Shown here: positions 13,901-25,931 of the stretch, one piece after another
Layout of the letters: each line of letters begins with the position of its first letter
Numbering within the stretch: the stretch's first letter is position 1
NCBI GenBank assembly: GCA_027627225.1
Contig: CM051026.1
Span: 8,338,925 to 8,402,924 of the forward strand
Reading direction: 5' to 3'
Length of the DNA stretch: 64,000 bases
Source of the DNA: Congeria kusceri
Taxonomy: Eukaryota; Mollusca; Bivalvia; Myida; Dreissenidae
Notes under the pieces: model-generated
The model's database searches: none
What the model was told of the DNA's origin: nothing
Seen by the model: only the letters and a program-made list of their open reading frames with translations
Position numbers and translations under genes: made by a program

Positions 13901-16290
13901 CACGAGTATGACACATTTTAACGCATCGAACAGTAGAGATATACCGTTCAGGTATTTAAGTCAGTTGTTGTATTGAAATTCAAATGGGTGAAATTGAAAA
14001 AAAAAGGTCATCACAAGCAGACACCTCATTCGATAGAGTATTATCTTTAATGTCCACATGTCGTTGAGTTGCATATTCAAACCACTAAGTACTACTTTCC
14101 TTCATTCTTTTTAGGATCTCAGTACGAAATAAATTGATTGTAAGTGACGAATAGGGTATGTAAAGGATATTTCCATAAACCAATGTAAAGCATAGTAGGT
14201 GAATTGCAACTTTATGAGGCCAAATGAAATGACAGACAAAATGTAGCAAGTACATATATTTTGATTCTGCTTTTTTGCTGTATCTTGATATTTGATGAAG
14301 ATAAATATATATATGTAAATGACATAAAAGTATAAAATCACAACGATGTACATTCATGGTTATCAATGTTTCTACCAAGGTCCTCTAACACATTTCTGTG
14401 ATCTTGAAAGAGTTTGATGCCGAAGCATTGGTACAAAGCCTTTCATTTGCCTTGAAAGTATTAAAAATAGTCATATATGAGGGATAGCATATGGCTATCA
14501 CTAAACATTTAAAAGGGCTATGATGGATTCGTAATAATGAGTGTTTTAATTTATATGTAGTCGTTTTCTATAAATTGTTTTCGTTTACATACAGAACTTC
14601 GTATGTACGCTCTTCCACCAAATCCACATACAATAAACAGTTTAATTGAACTGGACGCTGTTTATTAAACTCCGTTACGTGTTCTTTTATTTCATTTGTT
14701 TTTCCCTCTGCCACGTGTCCTTCCTTATTTCCTTAATGTATGCCTACATTACTTCCTTCATGTCAGCATTTTTGTTTGTGTCCGTACAATCATCATTCAA
14801 TACTTCCTGTCTACATGAAGCTCCCCCTTTCTCTTTCTTATGTTCCTTTATATTTCGCCCCCTACCTTGTGTGTTTTTATTACGCAAGTCAACAACACTA
14901 ATCTTATCCTCTCTTCCATTAATTATACGTTGTCATATTTCATTAATATTTCATTCCTTCTTTCCACATTTCTTATCAAATACAAATGATAAATTACCTT
15001 GCTATTTATTGACATAAGTCTTAGGCAGATAAATGTTGAAGTTTGCCACTTATGTGAAGATAGAGCTCCGTGACGCGATCGCTTTTAATAGAATGGCCGC
15101 GTGACAAGGAATTTGAAGAACGAGAACTCTAGGAAAATGATAATAACATATTTCGTACAGTTATCTCCCCTAACTTTCGGTATAAATCTCTGCAATCGGA
15201 AGTTGTACGAATTTTTAATAACGTTTATGTTTGAAACAAAACACACATACATAAGTACACGTGCATCCAGTCAAAAGGTAATACTTATAAAAAATATTTT
15301 CTAATGTTACTATCAAAATGAGATTGTTTGGCGAAAATTAATGCAAATGCAAACAATTTGACAGTTCGTCGCCATTTTGTCTGCGTTTATTTACGATACA
15401 AATGTTGTTGTTTTTTATTTTAGTTATTGTTTGAAACACTGTTGTCTCTTAAACTAATAACGACGTTCGCATAGAGACATTTAAATTCATATTTTGTTGG
15501 CAATGAAACTTGCACTTTCCATTCTGAATAACCATTACTATCGATTAAGGATCGGTTCGCCTTTCAGTCGAGGTCAGTCGTCAATATGCTGTGACAGTTC
15601 CATTGCGTTTACCAAAGTTTTAATCGTTTCTTGTTTTCTGCGTTATGTATTGTGTTATTTGGACAACTTTGCCATATATTTATAACTGACATTTCATTTT
15701 TACGGTAGAATATGATAGTTTTATATTTTTAATTAATTGTGGCCTGTTCTGAGACTTTTGGTCCCAATTCGGAAAGCGTCTTTTTGAGAAAACGTCGTTT
15801 GAAATGACGTCACAAAATTCGCACTGAAATTACTTTTAATTGCCTCTAATTTTTTAAATTTTTAGCGTTTATCATTTTAAGGATTTAACACTATTAGCTA
15901 ACTAGTTTGGTATAATATATACTCTTACTAAACTTGTTGACTCTGACCTTTTTGATTGCGTTATGAACTAATCACTCCACTTTATTGCCCTAAACAACAA
16001 ATTTAGCCACATTCAAGTCTGTCACATTTTTATATCAATATTGGTTTTAAGCGTATCATTGCACTGTGGATTTATCCTGTCTTCGATCAATGTAAGCGTT
16101 TTCTTTTGATCACCATTACTGTTTTATGTTACCAAAAACTGACAAATGAACAAACCTGAAACGAAAGTAAAAAATGGCGGCCGTGACCTTCTAGTGGCAT
16201 TTGTTTGTTTACATTTTGATAAAATGTAAAATTTTGAGTAAAGCGGTACTGTTTTGATATGACTGACAGTCAGTTAGCATCTAATATTTG
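10901..16290. other. AT-rich intergenic DNA, no gene seen
   Basis: More than 5 kb without a supported gene. Short ORFs lack domains. Positions 14660-15000 form a pyrimidine-biased tract (listed separately). I see no tandem repeats above background. Confidence 0.55.
14660..15000 (+). other. Pyrimidine-rich strand-biased tract
   Basis: The plus strand is rich in C and T, with recurrent TTCCTT and TTTC words, and yields a hydrophobic Ser/Phe/Leu ORF (14646-15017) that I read as a composition artefact. A similar tract lies at 62060-62350. Both may be decayed TTCC-type simple repeats. Confidence 0.4.
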
Positions 16291-16299
16291 AAGTAATGT

Positions 16300-16881
16300 C
16301 TCGCCTGAACTTATCTTCCATAAGGACCCAGATTTTTTGGATGAATTGGAAATAGTCAGTAAACTCTATTTTTATAATTTTGACAATATTGAAAATGAGA
16401 ACTATTGAGTATGAAGATGATAATAATGATGGTGAATTTGATTTTTTTCCTTAAACTGTCTCACAAAAAATCATTGATTATCAATAGTCTCTTGTTTATT
16501 ATTTCTAAAATTACTTTATTGTGAATTTGATTCTTACCCTGACACTGAAACAAAACAATTGATTATCATTAGTCTATTGTTTATTGTTTCTAAAATTACT
16601 TCATTACTTATCAAATATAAAGTAATATATAGATACATGTATGTGTGTTTTGGGTCTGAATGACATTTGTCATTATAATTGAAGGTGCGTTGGAAACACT
16701 CCAATGTAAATACCCGTTCCAAATCTCCTGTAATACCACCACTTCAGGTTTGCATATATTGGAGTCACTTGGAATATCTGCTGAACGTCTGTGTAATCTA
16801 CACGAAGAAATTGGACCAATGTGCAACTCTATCTGTGCCAGTACATGCCCACTGCCAGATGTTCCAAAGCCAACAAAATGA
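16300..16881 (+). pseudogene. Unrecognised coding-like remnant
   Basis: Three open segments read like protein but do not join in one frame. About 16301-16408 contains HKDPDFLDELEIVSKLYF, then a stop. About 16405-16454 contains IEYEDDNNDGEFDFFP, then a stop. About 16684-16881, after a possible acceptor ending TTGAAG, contains LHILESLGISAERLCN and a Cys-rich tail (CNSICASTCPLPD) ending in a stop. The acidic N-terminal segments and Cys-rich C-terminal segment suggest a decayed transposase or cellular gene, but I recognise no family. Confidence 0.3.
16434..16611 (+). repeat. Tandem duplication of an 89-bp unit
   Basis: Positions 16434-16522 and 16523-16611 are diverged copies sharing TGATTATCA, TTGTTTATT and TTTCTAAAATTACTT at an offset of 89 bp. 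The duplication lies inside the coding-like remnant, so any gene here was already non-functional or the copies are intronic. Confidence 0.65.
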
Positions 16882-16949
16882 TACTAATAACAGCTATTGT
16901 TCTAACAGTTTAAAGTTGCATGACCAGTATTACGGTGATACTAAGATGT

Positions 16950-19062
16950 AACAGCATCAAGAATTTAGAAGATTAATGGATACAATCTAAATGTAAAAGG
17001 CATTATATCAATACACTATGTTCCATCTAAATAATGTTCTATTTTTTTCTACAATGGAGAACGTCACATTGCACGATGTCTACTAAGAACTAAAACACAT
17101 AGATGCTTTTTCCATTTTAAAATGGTTGCCATGGTAACAACTCTGTTAATTATAATCTATGTCACTTTTCTGTTATTGCCATATACCCAACTACTTCTGT
17201 GTGAAATTGAAATTAATTATTCCTACCTTTCATGAAATTATACAGGTTGGAGGATGGAAATAAATATCATTGAATTGAACATCTAATGACAGTCGGTTTA
17301 AGTCACTTATTGGAAGAAAACTTGAGAAAGTAGTACTTTCACATCAATAGTTACTTTTAGGGTTACATTCTCTGTCTGAATTTGTTTATTTAATATGGAC
17401 TTAACTGTATGAACTTGTTATTTGCAATTCATAATTATCAAGTTTAGTATTTGTCAAGGTTTAATAGGAAAGATCATTCAGTTCACATCTGTTCGTGTTA
17501 TGTATAGTTGCCACGGTTACAGTTCCATATCTCATTGTGTATTATATTATTTATAATCTATTGCACATGTCTTAGTATAGAGCATTTCTATCATAAAATA
17601 TCATTTATTATCCAATAGGAAGCCAAATGTTCGTTGACACAGTCCCTTTAACGGAAACGACCACGGTAAATAATATGCTGATGATAAGTCTAACACTTTA
17701 TTTAATGCTAAGTAGTGAAATATAGCAAAATATCAGTGAGATATATCTCTATATCACTCACAGTGATGGACTACTGTTTTTAGTTGTATTTGATTTGAAC
17801 AATATTTAATTGTCGGTGTTGTCACCATTTATCATACAGAATTACCAAAAAAGAAAAGTAGTTAAGATTAATAACACCAAATGTTAAGAATACCTCTCTG
17901 ATATATTGAAGTGTCTTTCCTCTTATTTTCTCTTGGACTTTCCTCAGTCGTATTGAGCCAAGGAGACTAGAACATACAATGCCTTGCAGGTATAAGTTTT
18001 ACCCACAATGCATTGGAGCTCGTCATCTTGGTCCAAATTTAATTTTAGCATCCGAAGTATTGATTTTATCCTTTGCAATGTATTCATCCCAGCATATTAC
18101 ACTTGCACTTGTTGTTTACTGTTGCTATGAACAGTAGTCTCCCTTTGTTTACGTAATTGTTGTATTGCCCGTTCTCTAATTCCAAAATATAACAAGAATC
18201 CAGTGTACTCTTAAGTAATAAATTGTGTTCATTAAGCACACAATTATATTGTTTTGTGTGTATACAGTTTTTATATCCAATAACCACTCTTAAGTATTTA
18301 AGTATCCAATGTGTGTTCTTGTAACTAGTGTTCAGCGTTTAATTTTCCGCCATCTTGTTTTCTTCAAATTCTTAACCAATTTGTAATCCAATTATGTTGT
18401 TAAGTCCGAATAATTAATATAGAAAACACTTTTTACGTATTAGTATTCAATTTCAAAACACTCCTAACAGTACATATTTTGTTGTTTTACATGTTAACGC
18501 GCATCTACGAGTTTAATCAGCTTAAATTGCTTGCGAAAACACATGATTGTGTTAACTATTGTTTACATAATAACACCTATGCACACGCTATTTTTAGAAA
18601 ACTAAATTTCGGAGAACTGAAAGCACTTTCACTTTTAATATGTACTTTTATCATAATTATATTTAAAGTTAGCAGTGTGTGTTAATTTCTTTATTTAAAA
18701 GCTGACCATTATTCAACGACTACGTGTATCCAATTGTATTTAAACTTAACTAAATATACGGATTCTGCGTTGTCTATGAATGTACCGAGTAGCATAGTAG
18801 ACTGTCGTACTGTAAACACGCTGCCATGACAATGCCTTGAGTACAATTTTTTTTGCGATTAAAGTTGCTTAACAAGATCTAATCCACGGCATATTTGATC
18901 GTAATCCAAGATGGCGCTGGAATGTTTATTACTTATCCCGATTACTACGCATTATAGAGAAAAAGGTGTGGACGTTATATTGAAAATATCGAATTGAAAA
19001 TCCCCTAAATAAAAATCAAACTCAAAGAATATTCAAATAGCATTTAAATAAAAAGAACATGT
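16950..19062. other. AT-rich intergenic DNA, no gene seen
   Basis: Only short random ORFs. No tandem array, hairpin or RNA gene was recognised. Confidence 0.5.
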
Positions 19063-19206
19063 GTTTGTTTTCGGTGTAATAACGCGTGATATCGTCACCG
19101 GTAGGGGAGACAATCTACATATTTTCACTCGCGCAAGCGCTTGTAAAAATATTAATTGTCTCCCTTTCCGGTGACGATATCACGCGTTATCACACCGAAA
19201 ACAAAC
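19063..19206. mobile_element. Long near-perfect palindrome (144 bp foldback element)
   Basis: The arms are inverted copies running from GTTTGTTTTCGGTGT at 19063 to ACACCGAAAACAAAC ending at 19206. Both arms carry ATAACGCGTGATATCGTCAC (or its complement) and a GGGAGACAAT / ATTGTCTCCC block. The centre is near CAAGCGCTTG at 19134-19143. A hairpin of this length with few mismatches suggests a recent foldback or MITE insertion. It could also be a cruciform-forming site. Confidence 0.75.
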
Positions 19207-20515
19207 AAATATCCTCTATATATCTCACCTCCTACATGAATGACGCAATCCGATTAGCTAAGAGCGGTCACATGACCATGGGGTATATTCTATACACCAT
19301 GAGTTTATTTCAATACCCCATAGAAGTCTAATAACGCATTATAATGTCGTCATTTTGTTTATGTTCGTGACGTCATTTTATGTGTTTCGTGTTATTTTAT
19401 AAGTTTTGCTTTCGTTAATGTTGCTTTCGTGATACCACTTAAAAGAAGCCAGTAAAGGGTAGTTGGCGAGATATATTCTTAATAGTGTTAGTTACGGATG
19501 GTATATGGGGCATATACCCTCCGTGGCTTTATTCGCTCTCGTATGGTATGAAACCATTGGGTATATATTCAGTACACCCTAAGTTACTAACAGTGTAATT
19601 AATAGGACATTAGCGTTTTATTTTAATTATATAGACATTAAGAGCATTTTATCTTTGCACACAGGTATTTGCAAACTTTACATTATATATTTTGATTTAC
19701 CTAATTTAATTTCATTTTATTTTGAGTTTTTTTAAGTCAATTATAAAAAAGGTTAAACTATAGTGATATATTAATTAAATTACTCTAAAAAATAATACAT
19801 ACATATACATACGTTTTCTAATAAAATGTATTAAAATACATAACAAATATTCATTTAGGTAAATATAAGTTTAGCCACATCCTAAGCGGATTAGAGTGGA
19901 CACTATTTGAGGTCACACATCCAATTATATCACATGCAACACAACTCAGACAACATACACTTAAACACATTTAAATAGACACCTAATTCATTGTACACAA
20001 CACACTTTAACTTCAACTATTACCATCGACTTTGATGTCCTTACGTCAATTGCTATGCTACTCTAGAAAATAAGTTAAATTAACATTGTATAATCAGACT
20101 TTAAGACAATATGCAGACAATAAAAATTACCAGCAATGTAGATCAATAATTAAACTGTGATAATTTACAAATCCCACTACTGTAAACATTAATATGATGC
20201 ATATTCCACACAAAATTAAAATATTGATTTTAAAAAAGCGTAAATACGCCAACCATGTACAACATTTTTTTTTAATGTCCTACTCATAGCAATAATTACT
20301 GATCACATTCACTATATACATCAACACAGTATGGAACTTCTTGTAAAAAATAAATAAATAAACAACACTGTCAAATACCTATTATTAATCAATATTAAAT
20401 AGTTGTTCAAACAATCTCAAGTTTTGTTCGGGATAACGTAGCACTAAACAATCAACATAAATCAAAATAGAGATACATGTATTAGTTAGTGGATGACTTC
20501 ATCGTAAACTAATAA
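19207..20515. other. AT-rich intergenic DNA, no gene seen
   Basis: A short stretch at 19275-19325 has GGGGTATATTC and TTCAATACCCC facing each other around a mini-palindrome. Otherwise I see no gene or array. Confidence 0.45.
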
Positions 20516-20519
20516 CACC

Positions 20520-22090
20520 GACTACCAATAACATTGTACTTCCAAAGCATCTGTGTGCAATGTACATGATGCATAACATAGCGAACTTTAGTGAATATGA
20601 TGATGTCAACGTAAACTAACTCACCGTACATAAATAACGAGTATGTCAACAGACTAAATGTACAATGTACGTGATGCATAGCATAGCGAATGTTAGTGAT
20701 GATGATTTCAACGATAACTACTATACCGCACTTTAATAACGAGCAAGTCAACAGCTTAATTGTACACTGTACGTGTTGCATAGCATAGCGAATGTTAGTG
20801 ATGATGATTTCAACGTAAACTAATATACCGCACTTTAATAGCGAGTAAGTCAACAGCTTAATTGTACAATGTACGTGTTGCATAGCATAGCGAATGTTAG
20901 TGATGATGATTTCAACGTAAACTAATATACCGCACTTTAATAACGAGTAAGTCAACAGCTTAATTGTACAATGAACGTGTTGCATAGCATAGCGAATGTT
21001 AGTGATGATGATTTCAAAGTAAACTAATATACCGCACTTTAATAGCGAGTAAGTCAACAGCTTAATTGTACAATGTACGTGTTGCATAGCACAGCAAACG
21101 TTAGTGATAATGATTTCAACGTAAACTAATATACCGTACATTAATAACGAGTATGTCAACAGCTATACATGTTGCATAGCATAGCGAACGTTAGTGGTCA
21201 TGATTTCAACGTAAACTAATAAACCGTACATTAATAACAAGCATGTCAAGAGCCTATTTGTACAATGAACATGTTGTGTAGCATAGCGAATGTTAGTGAT
21301 GCTGATTTCAAAGTAAACTAATACACCGTACATAAATAACGAGTATGTCAACAGCCTTATTGTATAATGTACATGTTGCATGGCATAGCGAGCGTTAGTG
21401 ATTATGATTTCAACGTAAACTAATATACCGTACATTAATAACGAGTATGTCAACAGCTATACATGTTGCATGGCATAGCGAACGTTAGTGGTCATGATTT
21501 CAACGTGAACTAATACACCGTACATAAATAACGAGTATGTCAACAGCCTAATTGTACAATGAACATGTTGCATGGCATAGCGAACGTTAGTGATCATGAT
21601 TTCAACCTAAACTAACACACCATACATTAATAACGAGTATGTCAACAGCCTTATTGTACAATGTACATGTTGCATGGTATAGCGAACGTTAGTGAATATG
21701 ATTTCAACGTAAACTAATACACCGTACATAAATAACGAGTATGTCAACAGCCTATTTGTACAATGAACATGTTGTGTAGCATAGCGAACGTTAGTGATCA
21801 TGATTTCAAAGTAAACTAATACACCGTACATAAATAACGAGTATGTCAACAGCCTTATTGTGCAATATACATATTATCTATCATAGCGAACGTCAATGAT
21901 AATGATTTCAACGTTTACTAGTGCACCGTAAATTAATAAAAAGTATTTCAACAGCCTTATTGTACATTGAACATGCTATGTAGCATAGCAAACGTCAATG
22001 ATGATGATATGAATGTAAACTGATACACCGTACATTAATAACGAGTATGTCAACAACCTAATTGTACAGTGAACATGGGTCATTGTGTCA
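20520..22090. repeat. Satellite-like tandem array, 102-bp unit, about 15 copies
   Basis: Units contain TTGCATAGCATAGCGAA, GTTAGTGATGATGATTTCAA and CGAGTAAGTCAACAGC. The spacing between two adjacent units was counted as 102 bp (20777 to 20879). Some units (near 21159 and 21455) lack about 15 bp between CAACAGC and ATGTTGCAT, giving about 87-bp variants. Both lengths are multiples of three, so the minus strand stays open for up to 216 codons; I treat these ORFs as artefacts. The array ends next to the 3' end of the protease pseudogene. Confidence 0.93.
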
Positions 22091-22129
22091 GTGATTGTCA
22101 TCCTCAATGAACGCAAACTCACACCCATA

Positions 22130-22835
22130 CATTATTGAAAGTTTTTGCAGCGCATCGTCCAATATCTGAGCTGTGTACTCTCTTGCAGGCCTTTCGCTTT
22201 ACCCCGACAAAGTTTCCACAACCATTGCAATCGCGTGAAGATCTGCGTGGATCGTAGTAACACACCATGGGCCCCCTATTCCCTTCCGGTGCAAAGGTGG
22301 CTCTGGAGTGTCGGTCACATTCAATTATTGTCAGCCATCCAGGAGTTCCGAAGTCATGTCTGACCAGTATGCCTTAACCTGGCAAATATTGTTCACTCTA
22401 AATGTGCACAGGTGATCCTAATAAATCCTCTATTTCGTCTTTTTTTTCTTTATTTGGTAACCGTCATCTCAACATCAAATTCAGTCCTGAATTTTGTGAC
22501 ACAGATATGTCTACACTCATTGTACACATCAACTGGCTAAATGTATATTGCTCCATTTGCATTTATTGGAGCAATACGGCCAATTGGTAGCCGGCGGTTG
22601 CCCACGGTTAGATATGCTGCACAGTTTCTTGTGCCACGTGACGCGAAACAATAACTACTAATGTGTAATCTACCATTGAAGATTCTGTAGCTGCACTCGC
22701 CATTAATACTAAAGCAGAACCATGAACTGAAACGGATGGTAAATTTACCTTCTTTATAAAACCATGTGTTCCACGACTAGCACATGTTGACGTAAATGTT
22801 GAAATTGTAACATACAAAAAAAACTACAGATGCAC
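22130..22835 (-). pseudogene. Decayed protease exon, relative of the exon at 46820-47767
   Basis: Read on the minus strand, this aligns piecewise with the last exon of the main gene. GFIKKVNLPSVSVHG matches GFVKKVQLPSISVRD, VSRHVAQ matches VSRHVVQ, and PIGRIAPIN is followed by PVDVYNECRHIC. MVCYYDPR matches MICYFDPR, and YTAQILDDALQK matches YTAQILDDGLQK. In-frame stops interrupt it, one of them just before PVDV near the putative catalytic Asp. The GDSGA serine motif reads GNRGP, so the nucleophile is lost. The catalytic-type His survives. It is a dead paralogue, not a functional protease. Confidence 0.85.
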
Positions 22836-23078
22836 GTAAGTTTGCACATCTGCAATTAAAAATAAAATTATATTTATTTATAAACAACTAAAGTGTTTAC
22901 AGATGTATACCTTTACAAATGTTTAGGCGCTTCCATGTTCACTACCGCAAACATATTATGTATACAACACCGTTGGATGCACTAGTATCTTCCATGGCAC
23001 CACTCACGTTTCCACTACTGAGCAAAATATGTAATATGAATAATGCATGCACTGCTTTCCAGCGCAATAATGATATAC

Positions 23079-23209
23079 CTTGTCGATAATTATTGAATAT
23101 ACGAATTTTTCTGTCGGTATGTCTGGCCATTCAGTTCTTGGGATAGTGCTCCGTTTAAACGTTGTCTCAATGAGCATATAAACGTCTCGCAGACTGGCCC
23201 TCGCTTGTT
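23079..23209 (-). pseudogene. Surviving exon of the protease paralogue (matches exon 47987-48120)
   Basis: The exon is bounded by an acceptor (TTGCTTTTAG) and a donor (GACAAG followed by GTATAT). It is 131 nt and open, reading QARASLRDVYMLIETTF then IPTEKFVYSIIIDK. The main-gene counterpart is 134 nt, starts in the same phase and ends in the same phase, with NDKANLEGVFDLIKPAF and YPLNIEK at matching places. The exon is intact, but its neighbour at 22130-22835 is broken, so it belongs to a pseudogene. Confidence 0.7.
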
Positions 23210-23425
23210 CTAAAAGCAATAGACGTGTCCAAACATGTCAAGCATATGCAAATTAATGTAGTGCGTGATCGGGTGGTTGCAATCAGATGCCACATGTAAC
23301 GGTTACCTAATTTGCATAAACATATTTCGAGGTAAATTGCTTGTAAAACTCGGCGATTTAATACAATAGCTGGGTCAATTATTAAAACGAACAAACAACA
23401 GTCACGATATTTAGAAAACGCTTAC

Positions 23426-23600
23426 CGGAAATTGTGGACGAATCATATTGTTGCAAATTCCGATGAATATATTTCACGATTTCAAGATTGATAATGCGAA
23501 GCGTTCCAATAAACAATCCGCATCTTTTATAATCTCTTTTTGTATTCCGAATATCTGAATCTTTTGGAGCCTCATGTGTTCAAGGCTGTCTAGATAATTG
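23426..23600 (-). pseudogene. 3' part of paralogous alpha/beta exon, frameshifted
   Basis: The minus strand reads IIKDADCLLERFALSILK, matching RIMKDADSLLERCAFGILK in the main gene. After a frame change, VKYIHRNLQQYDSSTIS matches KAIYSNLRSYELQNTFS. A donor (CCG followed by GTAAGC) sits at the position expected from the main gene. The frameshift disables it. Upstream sequence is diverged, and the rest of the exon was not recognised. Confidence 0.65.
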
Positions 23601-24045
23601 TATGCTATTTCCTTACTAAGCTAGAGGATTCTAATTGCCCATCAAAACGTTAGGTCGCCTAATGCAATCGTTTGAATTCATCTTTAGCCGTCCTTTGGAA
23701 CAACGCTAGTGTTTTCCATTGATTAACGCCTTCGAGTCGAAAAAAGGTGACCTTTCCCAACACAAAGGTTTCAGGCATGTACTTACTGGCAGTTTGGCGA
23801 ACGATAATTCTAATCACACATTCATGTTTATGTATTAATGACTATGCTATATATTTATCATCAATAGAGTAATGACAAATTTACTCCAAAAAATACCTAT
23901 GAAATGATGTCAAGTGCATTAACAAAATGAACACAAAAATATGGGTCTCGATCGGAATGTTTTATTTGCCTTTGTAGAAATATGCAATGAAGTTTGCGTT
24001 ATAGGTTTGTATTTATGCTAAAGTCGTTAAAATGACGAAACAAAC

Positions 24046-24156
24046 CTGCAAGTCGGTGTGAATTCTGTAAATTATGGCTGCACATTTTCCCAGTTGAGTA
24101 AGGACACCCTTGAAAAAGTATGTAGCTGCTTTCAAAGGTTCTATACGTGTAGAATC
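24046..24156 (-). other. Possible exon fragment, unassigned
   Basis: The minus strand reads STRIEPLKAATYFFKGVLT and ends in CTTGCAG followed by GTTTGTTTCG, a plausible donor. There is weak resemblance to FTKESFQLLRYFCETIRGIL of the main gene, so it could be the 5' part of the decayed paralogue. It abuts a dispersed repeat that starts at about 24157. Confidence 0.25.
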
Positions 24157-24430
24157 AACTAGAATTGCCACAGGAGTGACGGATATACCTCCACAATATG
24201 GCCTTGTCACAAAACTGTGGCATCCAATGAACACAGAGAGAATGCTTTAATTTCTTAATGTTCAACAGTATATTTGGATACGAGCCATAACTATGTGATA
24301 ATTTAAATATGTGAAAAGCCTTTCATTATTTATTGTCCGGAAACCATGTTTGCGGTAATTTAAGTAAAAAAGGGGCCTTAACTAAGTCAAAATTAATTAC
24401 CGTACTCGACATAGTGTTAACTCTTCATTT
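24157..24430. repeat. Dispersed repeat, partial copy of the family at 61117-61795
   Basis: It shares AACTAGAATTGCCACAGGAG, TATACCTCCACAATATGG, TTTCATT and AAAAAGGGGCC with 61117-61440, in the same order and orientation. It has only one of the internal units seen there. Confidence 0.65.
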
Positions 24431-24719
24431 TTGATTATTTACGAATATATGTATACATGTACATTAGACAATCAAAAGCGTATCTTACCAATGTGCTCTT
24501 GCACAGTCGGTATCTTCATCTTTCTCAATTTCCTCTCATTTTGTATGCGTGATGGCATTGCTTAAGGTGAACTGAGAAAATGCATGTATATATTCGCGCT
24601 CTCTCTCCCTCTTCATTTATATTATTAAAGGCACGTTGCCCGCATTAAAGGTATAACGGGGAGAGAAAATGTTGTTGTTTTTTTTTTGTGTGTGTTGTTA
24701 ACCAGGTTTTCCGAATAAA

Positions 24720-25040
24720 ATGTCTAGTTATTGGATTGGCGAATGTCGGCGGGTGGGCGATTGGGCGGTCGGTTGTGAACAATCTCTTCAGAGCGCAACT
24801 TCTCCTATATCTTTCGAGGGATTTCGACCATACTTTCACAGAACTATTATCACCAAGTGCCCCAGATTATATTGTCAGGCGTTCGTGATTTGATCATTTT
24901 GTGCGGAATCATGTCCCTTTTTTTATTGTGCACATATGTAATATATAGTGAACAGTCTCTTTCGAGCGCAACTCTTCCTACAATTCTTAAGGGATTTCGA
25001 CCAGAATTTCACTACTGTAATCATATGACCGTCAGTTGAA
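24720..25040 (+). repeat. Dispersed repeat with two related internal segments
   Basis: GTGAACAATCTCTTCAGAGC then GGGATTTCGACCATACTTTC (24775-24840) recurs as GTGAACAGTCTCTTTCGAGC then GGGATTTCGACCAGAATTTC (24948-25010). A G-rich stretch of GGCGGGTGGGCG type precedes it. This resembles a common bivalve interspersed repeat from memory. ORFs across it are not credible genes. Confidence 0.5.
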
Positions 25041-25485
25041 CCAAATATGTGCATGTTTTAACAATCTTCCAGCTGTTGGAAATTGAAAACCAGGTTTTGT
25101 AACTTTTCTATGTGTCGTGGTTTGTATGTACACTACGTGTTTGCCTGTTTCCTTTTAAAATCAAAATTGAATAGTCATGTATCCTGTTTAGCTAAGTCTA
25201 TCTATAACATTGTTTCTAATTGACAGGTAAACGCTATTGTAGTCATTAATGATGGACATGAAAGGAGGTCTTGTATTTTTCAATTATTGGCTAGTAAGGC
25301 ATTATTGTAGTCTCGTTTATTTACATTTGATCAATCAGTCAATACTGCGATGGTCAGACGGTATTATAGCATTTATTAATATACTGCAGCGTGTTTCGTT
25401 TTTACGACCAATTGCGCGGAATTCTCTATCTGTATTAAACAGCAAAGGTATGCTATCATTATGATTCAAGTGCTACTGCATTACT

Positions 25486-25790
25486 GTCAAGATCTATGCA
25501 ATCACACATTGTCAACCAGAAAACGTCATACATCAGAAGAAATGTATTGCCTACAACAAATTCACCCTGGTAAAGGTCAAGTTGTACTGTCAAGATCTTA
25601 TGCATTCATACAACATGAACACGTCATATTTCAGAAGAAATGTATTACCTACAACAGAGTTCACCCTGGTAAATGTCAAGCTGTACTGTAAAGATATATG
25701 CATTCACACAACCTGAACACGTCAATAAGCAAACATCCGAAGATATGTATTACCTACAACAGCGTAAACTCTGGTAAATGTCAAGCTGTC
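25486..25790 (+). repeat. Three tandem units of about 100 bp
   Basis: Units begin at 25486, 25589 and 25688 and share AAGATCTATGCATTCA, CAGAAGAAATGTATT, CCTACAACA and TGGTAAATGTCAAGCTGTAC. They are diverged. The 76-codon ORF at 25461-25691 is a by-product. Confidence 0.8.
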
Positions 25791-25931
25791 CTTACTATTT
25801 GTAAGCCTCTGCCGATTTTCCCTGTTAGTTGTCGTCAATATTGATTTTCCATAATCCTGAAAGATTGCTTCAATTTTGCCCTATACTCTAGATGTTCGTG
25901 ACTGCATATGGTATGTTATCCAACTGTACGT

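Noticed and set aside
20509..21849. Minus-strand ORFs of up to 216 codons in the 102-bp array
   Set aside because: They come from the 102-bp period (34 codons) without stops in one frame. They are not protein-like outside the repeat.
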